In this document: positions 1-9,355 of the stretch, piece by piece
Numbering within the stretch: position 1 is the first letter of the stretch
Layout: the number at the start of each line of letters is the position of its first letter
NCBI GenBank assembly: GCA_013390605.1
Contig: JACAUB010000001.1
Span: forward strand, 3,892,575-3,956,574
DNA length: 64,000 nucleotides
Direction of reading: 5' to 3'
Source: Bacteroidota bacterium
Lineage (GTDB): Bacteria > Bacteroidota > Bacteroidia > Bacteroidales > Cfx3-03
Notes under the pieces: generated by a model
Told to the model about the DNA's origin: nothing
What the model saw: the letters and a program-made list of their open reading frames with translations, nothing else
Database searches by the model: none
Program-made: the position numbers and the translations under genes

Positions 1-956
1 TCATAAGAAATTACTTTTGTCTGAAATCCATGCCATGACCAAAATCCGGTAAAAGTCATACAAGATTCCCAATTTCTTTTTTTATTAAACTGCCCTATTT
101 TTTGTTCTGGTGTTGTATAATCCGCCGGAACGCCACATCTGTCGTTAATAATAATATCTGGGCGGAGTTGATGGATCATTTTGAACAATTCACGTCCGTT
201 CCACATCTTCCATGGATAATATTGCTCACTATCGAAGAATATAATTGAGATATTAGGATGTTTAGTAAGCAACTCCCGGATTTGATTGTACATGTATTCA
301 TTGTATTTATCCATTCGCTCTGGGCCATAATCTGGATGATGCCAGTCGCGTTGCGAATAATAAATACCGAACTTCATACCAGCACGTTCACAAGCTTTGG
401 CCATTTCGTCAATAATATCGCGCTTAAATGGAGTGGACATGATATCAAAATCCGTAAATTCTGAGTCCCACATGCAAAATCCGTTGTGATGTTTGGTAAC
501 CTCGATTATGTATTTCATTCCTGCTTGCTTAGCGGTTTCAACAATTTTGTCAGCATTGAACATACCGGGATAAAAAGATTTATAAAGATTATCATATACA
601 TCTCTGGGAACTGCTGGTTTGAACCAGTTAAACCAAAACTTATGTTCCTTAATATTAAATAGATCGGGGCTAGGACGTGGATTATCAATCAAATTTTCAC
701 CATTATCATCATAGAATTGTTTACTCCAGCTAATTTCGCTTACCACTACGCTTGATGGATCCCAGTGGATGAACATTCCGAAACGCGCATCCTGCCACCA
801 TTTAATCCGGAATTGTGATGCTTCGGATTTATCCGCCCAGTTTGCTTTCTGTGCATCAGCCCAGAATTGTTCGAAAGAATCAACAGTTTGAGATTTTGCA
901 GTAAGTGTGAAAAGTCCTAAAGCAATCAGGAAAAATTTAACCTTTTTAATCTTCAT
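1..956 (-). CDS. Alpha-L-fucosidase, GH29, C-terminus cut by window edge
   Basis: About 318 residues of a secreted glycoside hydrolase are visible; the stop lies beyond base 1. The ATG at 956-954 opens a signal peptide ending near AKSQ (residues 20-23). The GH29 signatures follow: RFGMFIHW (58-65), KHHNGFCMWDS (155-165), and IIFFDSE, where Asp242 sits at the position of the family's catalytic nucleophile. GH29 enzymes remove terminal alpha-linked L-fucose with retention. It lies about 140 bases downstream of the SusD gene on the same strand, so it is probably the last visible enzyme of this glycan locus and acts in the periplasm or at the cell surface. The exact linkage it cuts cannot be told. 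Family call is confident; truncation is only a window effect. Confidence 0.9.
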   Translation of the reverse strand, partial: MKIKKVKFFLIALGLFTLTAKSQTVDSFEQFWADAQKANWADKSEASQFRIKWWQDARFGMFIHWDPSSVVVSEISWSKQFYDDNGENLIDNPRPSPDLFNIKEHKFWFNWFKPAVPRDVYDNLYKSFYPGMFNADKIVETAKQAGMKYIIEVTKHHNGFCMWDSEFTDFDIMSTPFKRDIIDEMAKACERAGMKFGIYYSQRDWHHPDYGPERMDKYNEYMYNQIRELLTKHPNISIIFFDSEQYYPWKMWNGRELFKMIHQLRPDIIINDRCGVPADYTTPEQKIGQFNKKRNWESCMTFTGFWSWHGFQTKVISY

Positions 957-1097
957 TATAACAGTTTTTTAAATATTCTTAATTGCGTTTAATCACATTC
1001 AGGTTGAATTACTTGTTAACTAGAAATTTCAAGATTCTACTTGCTATGAAAAAAGTTAATACTTAATCGAATTCACAAATAAAATTTAAACAGCTAC

Positions 1098-2576
1098 TTA
1101 ATATCCTGGATTCTGCCAAAGAACAGCAGTATTAGTATTTACATTTAGCTCTACTTGTGGAATTGGGAATAAAATTCGATAAGCATCCATCTTATAAGTT
1201 CCGCTTCCATTTTCTTTTAGTGCTAAAAATGTCTGTATTGTAGTAAGTGCCTTCCCTGTACGAACTAAATCGAACCAACGAAGCATCTCACAAGCAAACT
1301 CAACTCTTCTCTCCTTCAATAATGCATCCCTAAATGCTTGTTGTGTAGGTACAGTTGTTGCAGTTAATGGAGTTATTCCGGCACGTGCTCTAACAGCATT
1401 AATAATATTAAAAGCCTCACCCGAAGCATTGTATCCCTCTTCATTCAACACCTCTGCATACATCAATTTAACGTCAGTATAGCGTAAGATTGGTCCATTT
1501 ACAGCATAATCAGATTTGTCAGAAGGCATAGTCCCATGTGCAAACTTAATATAATATAATGAATAGGTATCAGTTACACCTCCTGCATTTGTCCATCCCT
1601 TCATGATCGTAAAATCACGACGAAGATCGCCTGATTCATAAGAATTATATAAATCATATGAAACCAGATAAGCAGTAGATTGCCCCCCTATTGGAAATAA
1701 TGCACTTCTAATTAATTCAGGGACGCACGACATGACAAAGGAGTTGCCCTGACCTAAACCACCTGAAGTAAACTGAATCTGGAAAACATGTTCAGGACTA
1801 TTATCATAAGTATCAAGGAAACAGTTGGCGTAAGTTGCAGCCATTGTATATTTACCTGAATTAATGATGTCAAGCAATAAAGGTTTTGCATCACTAAATT
1901 TTTTCTGGAACATATACATTCTTGCAAGAATACCTTCAGCAGCATATTTCGTTGCTTTCCCAATATTAGTACCAGCCCATGCGACAGGTAAATTTGAACT
2001 AGCAGCAATTAAATCTTTCGCTGCAAAAGCAAAAGTTTCATCTTGAGTGCTCCGCTTTACAGCTTTTATCGCTTCAGAAGTCATTACATGATCAAGTAAA
2101 GGTACCCCACCATATATCCAACCCAATTGAAAATAGGCATAGCCTCTGATAAACTGAGCTTCACCTTTATAATACGCTCTATTTGCTTCTGTCGTAAATG
2201 TGCCCGCATCAATAGTTCCCAGTACGCTATTACAACGTGTTATTAAATTGTAATATCCTGACCATATTGAAGCTACAGACCCAGTAGAAGCATTTTCAAC
2301 AAACTTACCCACAAGAGATTCATCATAACTATCAGTTGGGTCTTTTGCCAGATTATCAGAACGTTCTTCAAGATTTGCTGGAAGTGTAACATTAGTCATA
2401 CTTCGCAACTGGCTATAAATACCATTTACAGCCAAGCCAAAATCAGCTTCCGTTTTATAAAAGGATCCGCTGTTATAACTTGAGATTGGGTTTAGTTCAA
2501 TATATTTACTACATGCTGACATTGTAAAAATGGCAAGCCCAACGACAAAAAACTTAAAAATATTTTTAGATTTCAT
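1098..2576 (-). CDS. SusD/RagB-family surface glycan-binding lipoprotein
   Basis: 492 residues. The start is taken at the ATG at 2576 rather than the in-frame TTG nine bases upstream. The signal peptide ends in a lipobox (MSAC), so the protein is probably lipidated on that Cys (residue 22 from this start) and carried to the outer face of the outer membrane. SusD features are visible: a helical N-terminal half, GEAQFIRGYAYFQL (tetratricopeptide-like core), and the C-terminal KERRVEFACEMLRWFDLVR signature. It works as the lid and substrate-binding partner of the SusC porin, whose stop codon lies about ten bases upstream, so the two are surely co-transcribed. The bound glycan is unknown; the neighbouring GH127 and GH29 enzymes suggest a fucose- and arabinose-containing polymer. 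Confidence 0.95.
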   Translation of the reverse strand: MKSKNIFKFFVVGLAIFTMSACSKYIELNPISSYNSGSFYKTEADFGLAVNGIYSQLRSMTNVTLPANLEERSDNLAKDPTDSYDESLVGKFVENASTGSVASIWSGYYNLITRCNSVLGTIDAGTFTTEANRAYYKGEAQFIRGYAYFQLGWIYGGVPLLDHVMTSEAIKAVKRSTQDETFAFAAKDLIAASSNLPVAWAGTNIGKATKYAAEGILARMYMFQKKFSDAKPLLLDIINSGKYTMAATYANCFLDTYDNSPEHVFQIQFTSGGLGQGNSFVMSCVPELIRSALFPIGGQSTAYLVSYDLYNSYESGDLRRDFTIMKGWTNAGGVTDTYSLYYIKFAHGTMPSDKSDYAVNGPILRYTDVKLMYAEVLNEEGYNASGEAFNIINAVRARAGITPLTATTVPTQQAFRDALLKERRVEFACEMLRWFDLVRTGKALTTIQTFLALKENGSGTYKMDAYRILFPIPQVELNVNTNTAVLWQNPGY

Positions 2577-2586
2577 AGGTTCCAAT

Positions 2587-5500
2587 TTAGAAAGTTAAAT
2601 TAATACCGAAACTGATTTTCTTTGAGATAGGATATGTACTATAATCCGTTCCAGGAGTGGTAGTATTATTTCCATAAGTGTCGGCCTCAGGAGAAGAACC
2701 TGGATAATGGTTCCAGGTCTTTACATTATCAGCTGTAATAAAAATTCTTAATTTAGAGAAATAAAAACGTTTCAGCATACTCTGTGGAAAATCATAACCC
2801 AACGTTATATTTTTAATACGTACGAATGAGGCATCATATAACCATGTTGAGTTATAAGAAGGATTAACACCATAAGGGTAAGGTGTGACACCATCCCACG
2901 ACATATCTACAGTAGTAGCCGGCATTGGGTTTTTATCTGCTGAAACACTAGTATAATCAGGTTTCCAACAATGTACCCATCTGGTTAACTGATTTGTTAA
3001 TGCTGTACCATTATCAAGTTGCCGTTTACCTAAATAGAATATTTTTCCACCCTGACTTCCCTGAATCATAATACTAAAATCAAAACCTTTATATTTAAAG
3101 GTATTTGTAATCCCCCATGTGAAATCAGGGAATGCACTTCCTTGTAAACATTCATCTTTGGCATTAATAACTCCATCCTTATTTACATCAACTATTTTGA
3201 AGTTACCTTTTAACTGACCCGCCATTATTGGAACAATTGCCTTTCCTGTTGCATCAAAATCTTTATCTAATAATAAGCCATCGGTTTTGTACATATAAAA
3301 ACTTCCTACAGGTTGTCCTACTTCTGTGATATAAGCATCAGGCCCCCACGTACCCATAATCATTGGGGCATTACCTGGTCCTAATTGTAGCACCTTATTT
3401 CTATTAGTCGAAATATTAAATGAAGTTGTCCATTCAATAACCTTATCCAGGTTTTTGGTAGTTAATTCAAACTCCCATCCTTTATTTTCGACTTTCCCAA
3501 TATTTCTAAGTTCTGAAGAAAAACCTGACATATAAGGAACCGGAACGTTTAACAACAAATCTTTTGTTGTATTATCATAATAATCGATATTAGCTTGTAC
3601 CCTATTATTGAATGCAGAGAAATCAACACCTAAGTCTTTTGTTAAGGTCGTTTCCCAACTCAAGTTTGGATTTCCATTAGATGAAGGTGCCAATCCACTT
3701 ACGATTGCACCGTTTAGATTATAATTAGCAATTCCAAGCAAAGGAACACTTGCATAATCACCAATACTGTTATTACCGGTTTTACCATAAGCAGCCCTAA
3801 CCTTCAATAATGATAACCATTTAGCATCTTTTAAAAAATTTTCACTACTCACCTTCCATCCAATTGAACCTGATGGAAACATACCCCATTTTGTATTAGG
3901 ACCGAACTTAGACGAACCATCTCTTCTTAAACTTGCAGTAAAAAGATATTTATCAAACGCATTCAACTGCATACGCCCAAAAAATGAGGCTAATGAAGTT
4001 GCTGATTCTGCCGTATAAGACTGAGTTGGTTTTGATGCTACATTCAAAGTATATATCAGATCGTTAGGATACCCCGTAGCTGCTGTGCTGATATTATTAT
4101 AATGCGACCCTTCAATACTCTGGCCTGCTAACAAATTCAAATCAAAATCTTTAAAGAACACTTTTTGAAAAGTCAATGTATTCTGAAACGACCAGTCATA
4201 CCAGTCCTGAACATTTGAACTACCATTAGATGCGTTTCCTTGATTTACATTAATGGGTTTAAAATAAGCCCAACGTGACTGTCTGACATTATACCCATAT
4301 TGACTTCTAAACGTCAATTCTTTTAGTGGTGTAAATTCTGCAAAAACATTGGTCAGTATTTTGTTTGTGTTGGTCTGATCATGAACTTCTGCAAGACGTT
4401 CAAGTGGATTAGGATATCCAAAAGCACCTGCCGTATATCCCCAATTCTGAGTATTTGAATTAATTGCGACCCATGGTTGTAAAGCAGTAGCATGATGCAA
4501 TGCGCTTTCCTTACTTTCGTCATCTGGATTATGTTCCTCAGAGAAAGATGGGGCAATGTTCATTCCAAACTTAACAAATTTACCAGCGTTTAATGTTGTA
4601 TTTAATCTTAAATTCACGCGGTTATATCCTGTATAACGAACGATACCGTCTTGTTGCAAATAAGATCCCGAAACGAGATATGTGCCCAAATTACTTCCTC
4701 CAGAGGCAGTAAATTGATAACTCTTCATAGGAGCATCCCTAAAAATGATTTTTTGCCAGTTATTATCAGGTAATGTACTAGGATCAAGCAAAGATGCAGG
4801 ATATTGATAGGTAGATGGACGAGCTGAATTAGCTGTTGTCATTTTTCCGCCAGTAAGCAAATAACCTTCATTTCTGTTCCAAATAGTATATGCAGCCTGT
4901 TGCTTAGTATTCATCACATCAACTATCTTATCTACCTGTTGAATCCCATAGTTCATACTAAAATCAAAAACTGTTTTTCCAGCCTTACCCTGTTTTGTTG
5001 TAATAATTACAACACCCTCAGCACCACGAGCACCATAAATGGAAGCGGATGAAGCATCTTTTAATACCTCGATTGAAGCAATATCGTTCTGATTCAAATC
5101 TTTCATATCGCTAACAGGTATTCCATCGACAATATAAAGTGGATTAATCGAAGCGCTGATTGTATTTGTACCTCTAATCTTTATGGTTAATTCCTGTCCT
5201 GGCTTACCACTTATCTGTTGAGCCTGCACACCTGCTAATTGGCCTGCTAATGCTTCACCAACAGAAGCGATTGCACGGTTCTCCAAAGCATCCGCCTTTA
5301 TATTTGAAATGGCACCTGTAATATTTTTCTTTTTCACACTACCATAACCAATTACCACAACTTCATCCAGCTTCTTAACATCCGCTTTTAATTGTATGTC
5401 AAAACTGGTCATACTTGAAACTGTCATTGTTTCTGATAAGTAACCCATATAAGTATATACAAGCACTGCTTTCGGACCAGGCACATCAAGTGTATATTTA

Positions 5501-5985
5501 CCATTGATATCTGTAACTGCTCCTTTTGTCGTTCCTTGAATTTTAACACTTACACCAATAAGTGGTTGGCCAGTAGTTGCATCAGTAATTACCCCGGTTA
5601 TTTTCTTCTGCTGTAGAAGTACTGATGGGGAAATGATAACCAGATTATTTTCTAATATTTTGTAGGATAGATCTGTTCCTGCTAAAACCTCATCCAATAC
5701 TTGGTTAATTTTTAAATTGTTTGCAACTTCAACACGCTTATCCACATTTGTAAGATCGTCGTTAAAGAAGAACTTGAATTTACTAGTTTTTTCTATGGTC
5801 TTAAATACACTTCGCATTGTAAGTCCACTCTCTTTGAATGAAAAAACTTCGTTTTGCGAATAAACTGATGCATTAACCTGGAAGATTCCAATTATCATCA
5901 AAATGGTAATAAGTCGCATAATACGTAAGATTTTAGTTAATTCATTTCCTGCTTTTAAGAAATAAAGTAAAGGCTTTTTTTTCAT
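2587..5985 (-). CDS. SusC/RagA TonB-dependent receptor with STN signalling domain
   Basis: 1132 residues. Order: signal sequence (about 18-44), secretin/TonB short N-terminal (STN) domain (about 45-118), carboxypeptidase-like beta-sandwich (about 125-210), TonB plug beginning near LDEVVVIGYG (206-215) and containing the SIYGARGAEGVVIITT stretch, then the 22-strand barrel ending in a terminal Phe (INLTF). It imports oligosaccharides across the outer membrane using TonB energy. The STN domain is the part that, in FecA-type systems, contacts a FecR anti-sigma factor, and two FecR genes and an ECF sigma gene lie directly upstream. This receptor is therefore predicted both to transport and to signal. 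Substrate is not deducible from sequence. Confidence 0.96.
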   Translation of the reverse strand: MKKKPLLYFLKAGNELTKILRIMRLITILMIIGIFQVNASVYSQNEVFSFKESGLTMRSVFKTIEKTSKFKFFFNDDLTNVDKRVEVANNLKINQVLDEVLAGTDLSYKILENNLVIISPSVLLQQKKITGVITDATTGQPLIGVSVKIQGTTKGAVTDINGKYTLDVPGPKAVLVYTYMGYLSETMTVSSMTSFDIQLKADVKKLDEVVVIGYGSVKKKNITGAISNIKADALENRAIASVGEALAGQLAGVQAQQISGKPGQELTIKIRGTNTISASINPLYIVDGIPVSDMKDLNQNDIASIEVLKDASSASIYGARGAEGVVIITTKQGKAGKTVFDFSMNYGIQQVDKIVDVMNTKQQAAYTIWNRNEGYLLTGGKMTTANSARPSTYQYPASLLDPSTLPDNNWQKIIFRDAPMKSYQFTASGGSNLGTYLVSGSYLQQDGIVRYTGYNRVNLRLNTTLNAGKFVKFGMNIAPSFSEEHNPDDESKESALHHATALQPWVAINSNTQNWGYTAGAFGYPNPLERLAEVHDQTNTNKILTNVFAEFTPLKELTFRSQYGYNVRQSRWAYFKPINVNQGNASNGSSNVQDWYDWSFQNTLTFQKVFFKDFDLNLLAGQSIEGSHYNNISTAATGYPNDLIYTLNVASKPTQSYTAESATSLASFFGRMQLNAFDKYLFTASLRRDGSSKFGPNTKWGMFPSGSIGWKVSSENFLKDAKWLSLLKVRAAYGKTGNNSIGDYASVPLLGIANYNLNGAIVSGLAPSSNGNPNLSWETTLTKDLGVDFSAFNNRVQANIDYYDNTTKDLLLNVPVPYMSGFSSELRNIGKVENKGWEFELTTKNLDKVIEWTTSFNISTNRNKVLQLGPGNAPMIMGTWGPDAYITEVGQPVGSFYMYKTDGLLLDKDFDATGKAIVPIMAGQLKGNFKIVDVNKDGVINAKDECLQGSAFPDFTWGITNTFKYKGFDFSIMIQGSQGGKIFYLGKRQLDNGTALTNQLTRWVHCWKPDYTSVSADKNPMPATTVDMSWDGVTPYPYGVNPSYNSTWLYDASFVRIKNITLGYDFPQSMLKRFYFSKLRIFITADNVKTWNHYPGSSPEADTYGNNTTTPGTDYSTYPISKKISFGINLTF

Positions 5986-6063
5986 AAATTTGTATTATTA
6001 AAAGTTTGACTGTTGGGCCGTCCCCTGAACAAGTATGACCCTGAAAATTAATTGAACTTTTTT

Positions 6064-6098
6064 CTGTGGAATGTTGATCGCATTCCACAGTTTTTTTT
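6064..6098 (+). terminator. Perfect 10-bp hairpin followed by eight T on the plus strand
   Basis: Arms CTGTGGAATG (6064-6073) and CATTCCACAG (6081-6090) surround a 7-base loop, with T8 at 6091-6098. The intrinsic-terminator polarity is plus, opposite to the FecR and SusC genes on either side. In the sense mRNA the hairpin would lie in the SusC leader, flanked by A-runs. It may stop antisense transcription or shape the SusC leader. Confidence 0.55.
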
Positions 6099-6135
6099 AT
6101 CCTGTTTTATATCATAGGCACGTTGTTTTTTGTTT

Positions 6136-7266
6136 TTATTTACTGGTGTTAAATTTCTTATTCCCATACAGTTTAACCACCTTCTGGTTTATTTCATAAT
6201 TTATAGGAGCACTTAATCTTATTATATTTAGTATCTGTTCTAATGATTCATCTTCTAATACGCCACTAAATATATAGCTCCTTAACCGATCATCACCAAA
6301 CAAGATTTTCACATCATACCTTCTCTCAATTTTTACTGCCAAATCTTCAAGTCGCTCTCTTTCAATAATCCACCGTCTTTCTTTCCATGATGAAATAGCA
6401 GTCACATTAACCGCATCAGCTATAGCCATTGGTTTTATCATTCCTATAGTATCATTCTTCATTATCATCACTGGGCTTGTGCCCGTACTTGAGTTATTCA
6501 GCTTTTTATGATCAAACTTCTCGAAGATTGCCTTCTGATTGGCATGAAGAAATATCTTCTGAGTCCCTGTAACTGAAGGCGAATTACTAATAACCTGAAC
6601 TAATCCTCTTTCTACTGACGTTTCAATTGTCTTTTCGTCAGGGTAAGCCTTTACATTGAACGCTGTACCCAATACTTTTATAGTAACACCTGTTGTTCTT
6701 ACCAGAAATGGTTTGTCTTTATTTTTACTTACATCAAAAAAACCCTCTCCTTCCAGATAAACCTCACGAATCGTTTGATTAAACTGAAGAGAATATCTTA
6801 GTTTGCTCCCTGCGTTCAGCCATACCTTTGAACCATCAGGAAGTACTAACTGTGATTTGGAACCATATGAAACTTTGTGTTCACTATAAGTCATCTCCTG
6901 GTATTGTTTAGCAGGTCTATTGATGAAATATAAAGTAAGAATACCTGAAAAGAATGCTAAAACAAAAATAGCAGCGATCTTACTCAGTTGCTGTAAATAA
7001 AAACGTCGGGGAAGTATAACATCATCAGAGAATAAAATGGATCTTTTCAGCTTATCCCAGGCTGTTTGTTCATCATATTCATTATTCCGACAGGCTCTTT
7101 GAACTAACTGTCGAATGCTTCTATATTGTTCAAAATCCTTTTGGTTTTCAGCGTCATTTCTTATCCATTCACGCAATATTCTTATTTCATCAGCCGAAGC
7201 TTCATGAAAAAGAAATCGATGAATAAGCTCCTCATAGTTGATTATATGGTTCTCTAAGTTTTCCAA
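6136..7266 (-). CDS. FecR-family anti-sigma factor (second of two)
   Basis: 376 residues. An N-terminal cytoplasmic anti-sigma region (about 1-85) contains HRFLFHEASADEIRILREW. One transmembrane helix (about 90-113) follows, then the periplasmic FecR domain with YGSKSQLVLPDGSKVWLNAG and GTAFNVKAY, and a C-terminal STN-interacting domain. FecR proteins hold an ECF sigma factor until the partner TonB receptor binds ligand. The start appears to be TTG at 7266, behind AGAAGAGGA; no suitable ATG is in frame nearby. It is a close paralogue of the next FecR upstream (7495-8619), sharing long blocks. It lies between that gene and the SusC receptor but is separated from the former by a terminator, so it is likely transcribed with SusC. 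Which FecR pairs with this receptor is unknown. Confidence 0.9.
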   Translation of the reverse strand: MENLENHIINYEELIHRFLFHEASADEIRILREWIRNDAENQKDFEQYRSIRQLVQRACRNNEYDEQTAWDKLKRSILFSDDVILPRRFYLQQLSKIAAIFVLAFFSGILTLYFINRPAKQYQEMTYSEHKVSYGSKSQLVLPDGSKVWLNAGSKLRYSLQFNQTIREVYLEGEGFFDVSKNKDKPFLVRTTGVTIKVLGTAFNVKAYPDEKTIETSVERGLVQVISNSPSVTGTQKIFLHANQKAIFEKFDHKKLNNSSTGTSPVMIMKNDTIGMIKPMAIADAVNVTAISSWKERRWIIERERLEDLAVKIERRYDVKILFGDDRLRSYIFSGVLEDESLEQILNIIRLSAPINYEINQKVVKLYGNKKFNTSK

Positions 7267-7427
7267 TTCCTCTTCTGGGTTTGTTGTTATACAATAAAGA
7301 CCGGAAGAAAGGAAAATAATGTGACAAGATTTTAAATTATTCCTGTATATTTTCTAATTTTAAACTAATTATTTGATAATAAACCATATATATCATATAA
7401 AAAACTTTACTCTTGATATATATTTGC

Positions 7428-7461
7428 AAAAAAATTCCCCGACTACGAGGGTATGATCGGG
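7428..7461 (-). terminator. Intrinsic terminator between the two FecR genes
   Basis: Read on the minus strand, CCCGA (7461-7457) and TCGGG (7442-7438) form a short GC-rich stem. After a G and AA it is followed by a seven-T run (complement of A7 at 7428-7434). It lies about 35 bases beyond the stop of the upstream FecR gene. It suggests that the sigma-FecR pair and the second FecR-SusC-SusD unit are separate transcripts. Confidence 0.55.
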
Positions 7462-7494
7462 CAGGATGAGACACTGTAAGAATCCAAACCAGAT

Positions 7495-8619
7495 TTACTT
7501 TGAAGGGTATTCCAGTAATGATTTATTTTCATTCAGAATTAATTTCTTTTTATCTAATTTGTACGTTATCGGAGCTGTCAACGAAATGATTTTTAATACC
7601 TGCATTAGAGACTCATCTTCAATAATTCCACTAAAAATGTAATGTTTCAGTGCTTCAGAAGAAAAAGTAATCGAAACATCATACCGACGTTCAATCTTTA
7701 CGGCAAGGCTTCCAAGCTCTTCGCGTTCTATAATCCATCGCTTATCTTTCCACGATGTAAACAATTCTGTTGGAACATTATAGATAACTTTTACATCAGA
7801 TACTTCTGTTTTTGCTTCAGCTATTGTAGTTTCTGTTTTAGGTAATTTGTTATTGTTAATTAAAAACGTTCCTTGCTGCTTTTTTTCTATCACAATTTCT
7901 TTCTCTTCTAATTCTTTTCTATTGACGTCATAGATTCTAATCTGACCTCTTTCAACAGTTGTTACAATATTTTTCTCTTCCCGATAGGCTTTTACATTAA
8001 AAGCAGTACCAACAACCTTTATGTTAACTCCATAAGTCTTTACCCAAAATGGTAATTTTTCATTTGATGCAACATCAAAATAACCTTCGCCATCCAGAAT
8101 AACCTCTCGAGTGTGATGATTAAAGTCTTGCGAATACTTTATACTACTCCCTGCATTCAACCATACTTTAGATCCATCAGGCAAGATAATCTGCGACTTA
8201 GAGCCATAAGGAACTATATGTTGCGTATATACGGCTTGTGATTTTGTGATACTATTTCTCCACATCATCAACATTGTAGCTATTCCGAAACCAAAAGCAA
8301 CAAGAATAACAGCTGCTACATGCCAGAACGAGAGATAAAGGTGCTTCTTCTCTTTGCGATTATTATTCTCAGCATCAGATTGAAATTCTAATTCAGTAGA
8401 TAAACGCGTCCAGGCTTTATCTGCATCATAACTATCCTCAGATTGGTCGTGTTTTGCTGCCATCCACATATTACGCGATTGATCAAAATAACTTTCGTTT
8501 TCAGGATCAAGAGAAATCCACCATCTAAGGCTTTCAACATCTTCCGGAGAGGCAGATGCCTGAAGAACCCTGATGATTAATTCATCAATATCGTTAATAT
8601 GTTGATTATTCGCTGTCAT
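7495..8619 (-). CDS. FecR-family anti-sigma factor (first of two)
   Basis: 374 residues, ATG start. Layout matches its paralogue at 6136-7266: a cytoplasmic anti-sigma helix bundle (about 1-90), one transmembrane segment (about 97-119), the FecR domain with YGSKSQIILPDGSKVWLNAG and VVGTAFNVKAY, and a C-terminal domain. It starts 19 bases after the ECF sigma gene stop, the usual sigma-anti-sigma pairing, so it is the more likely direct partner of that sigma factor. The RREVILDGEGYFDV-like block is nearly shared with the paralogue, while the linker after residue 225 is Lys/Glu-rich and differs, which points to duplication followed by divergence. Confidence 0.92.
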   Translation of the reverse strand: MTANNQHINDIDELIIRVLQASASPEDVESLRWWISLDPENESYFDQSRNMWMAAKHDQSEDSYDADKAWTRLSTELEFQSDAENNNRKEKKHLYLSFWHVAAVILVAFGFGIATMLMMWRNSITKSQAVYTQHIVPYGSKSQIILPDGSKVWLNAGSSIKYSQDFNHHTREVILDGEGYFDVASNEKLPFWVKTYGVNIKVVGTAFNVKAYREEKNIVTTVERGQIRIYDVNRKELEEKEIVIEKKQQGTFLINNNKLPKTETTIAEAKTEVSDVKVIYNVPTELFTSWKDKRWIIEREELGSLAVKIERRYDVSITFSSEALKHYIFSGIIEDESLMQVLKIISLTAPITYKLDKKKLILNENKSLLEYPSK

Positions 8620-8638
8620 GTATTAAAATCGGTTCCTT

Positions 8639-9256
8639 TTATAAACGATTAAAATTGCAAAAAATTGCAAAAAAGAAGCATATCACTGTTGGTAGATATT
8701 CTTTCAGGCTTTCTCTAAGTTTAACCAATGCCCTGCTCATTTGCGTTCGTACCGTATTAATAGAAATATTTAACTCCTTGGAAATCTCCTCATACGTTAG
8801 CTCCTCAAAACGACTTTTATTAAAGATAATTCTACATTGTTCTGGCAAAAGTTCTATTGCGCTTTCGATATCCGACACAATCTCCTTTGATATAAGACGG
8901 TTAATCGGAAATGCAGAAGTTGGAAAAAGGAGGTCGCTATTTTGAATGGAATATGTAGCGTACGCCTTATATTTCTGTAATACTTTAAGATGTTCCAGAT
9001 ATTTTAAACAATTATTTCTTACACATGTATACATGTAGGCAGTTAACGAAATTCGAATTTCTATGTTCTCTCGCTCTTCCCAGAATTTCAAGAAGAAATC
9101 ACTAACCATCTCTTCTGCGGCTGCTTTTTCTCTGACAATATCTTCAGCGTAATAACAAAGATTCCGGTAATTTTCCTTAAATAGCATCTCAAAAGCAGAA
9201 ATATCTCCGCTCTTAATTTTTTTAAAAGTCAATTTATCATCCCCGGAAAGGTTCAT
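8639..9256 (-). CDS. ECF RNA polymerase sigma factor (sigma-70 family)
   Basis: 205 residues, ATG start. Region 2 (about 20-90) includes LFKENYRNLCYYAEDIVREKAAAEE and the VRNNCLKYL block. Region 4 (about 125-185) has LPEQCRIIFNKSRFEELTYEEIS, a helix-turn-helix for the -35 box, followed by INTVRTQMSRALVKLRE. The C-terminal tail is hydrophobic (VICFFFAIFCNF), which is unusual for a cytosolic sigma factor and might be a membrane contact. It belongs to the FecI-like ECF sigma factors that switch on SusC/SusD loci in Bacteroidota when FecR releases them. It sits directly upstream of the FecR gene at 7495. Confidence 0.94.
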   Translation of the reverse strand: MNLSGDDKLTFKKIKSGDISAFEMLFKENYRNLCYYAEDIVREKAAAEEMVSDFFLKFWEERENIEIRISLTAYMYTCVRNNCLKYLEHLKVLQKYKAYATYSIQNSDLLFPTSAFPINRLISKEIVSDIESAIELLPEQCRIIFNKSRFEELTYEEISKELNISINTVRTQMSRALVKLRESLKEYLPTVICFFFAIFCNFNRL

Positions 9257-9355
9257 TCTATCTAAAATTCATTAGCCCGTAAAAATATGTCTTTTTTACA
9301 TACCTGAATTAAAAATCATTCCATATAGAAAGTTTATAGTGGCTAATTCTTATTC

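Noticed and set aside
258..464. 68-codon plus-strand frame at the left edge
   Set aside because: Lies antisense to the GH29 fucosidase coding sequence, which explains the open frame.
7416..7426. TAnnTTTG match on the plus strand between FecR genes
   Set aside because: Points away from both genes and into the terminator; no downstream gene on that strand.
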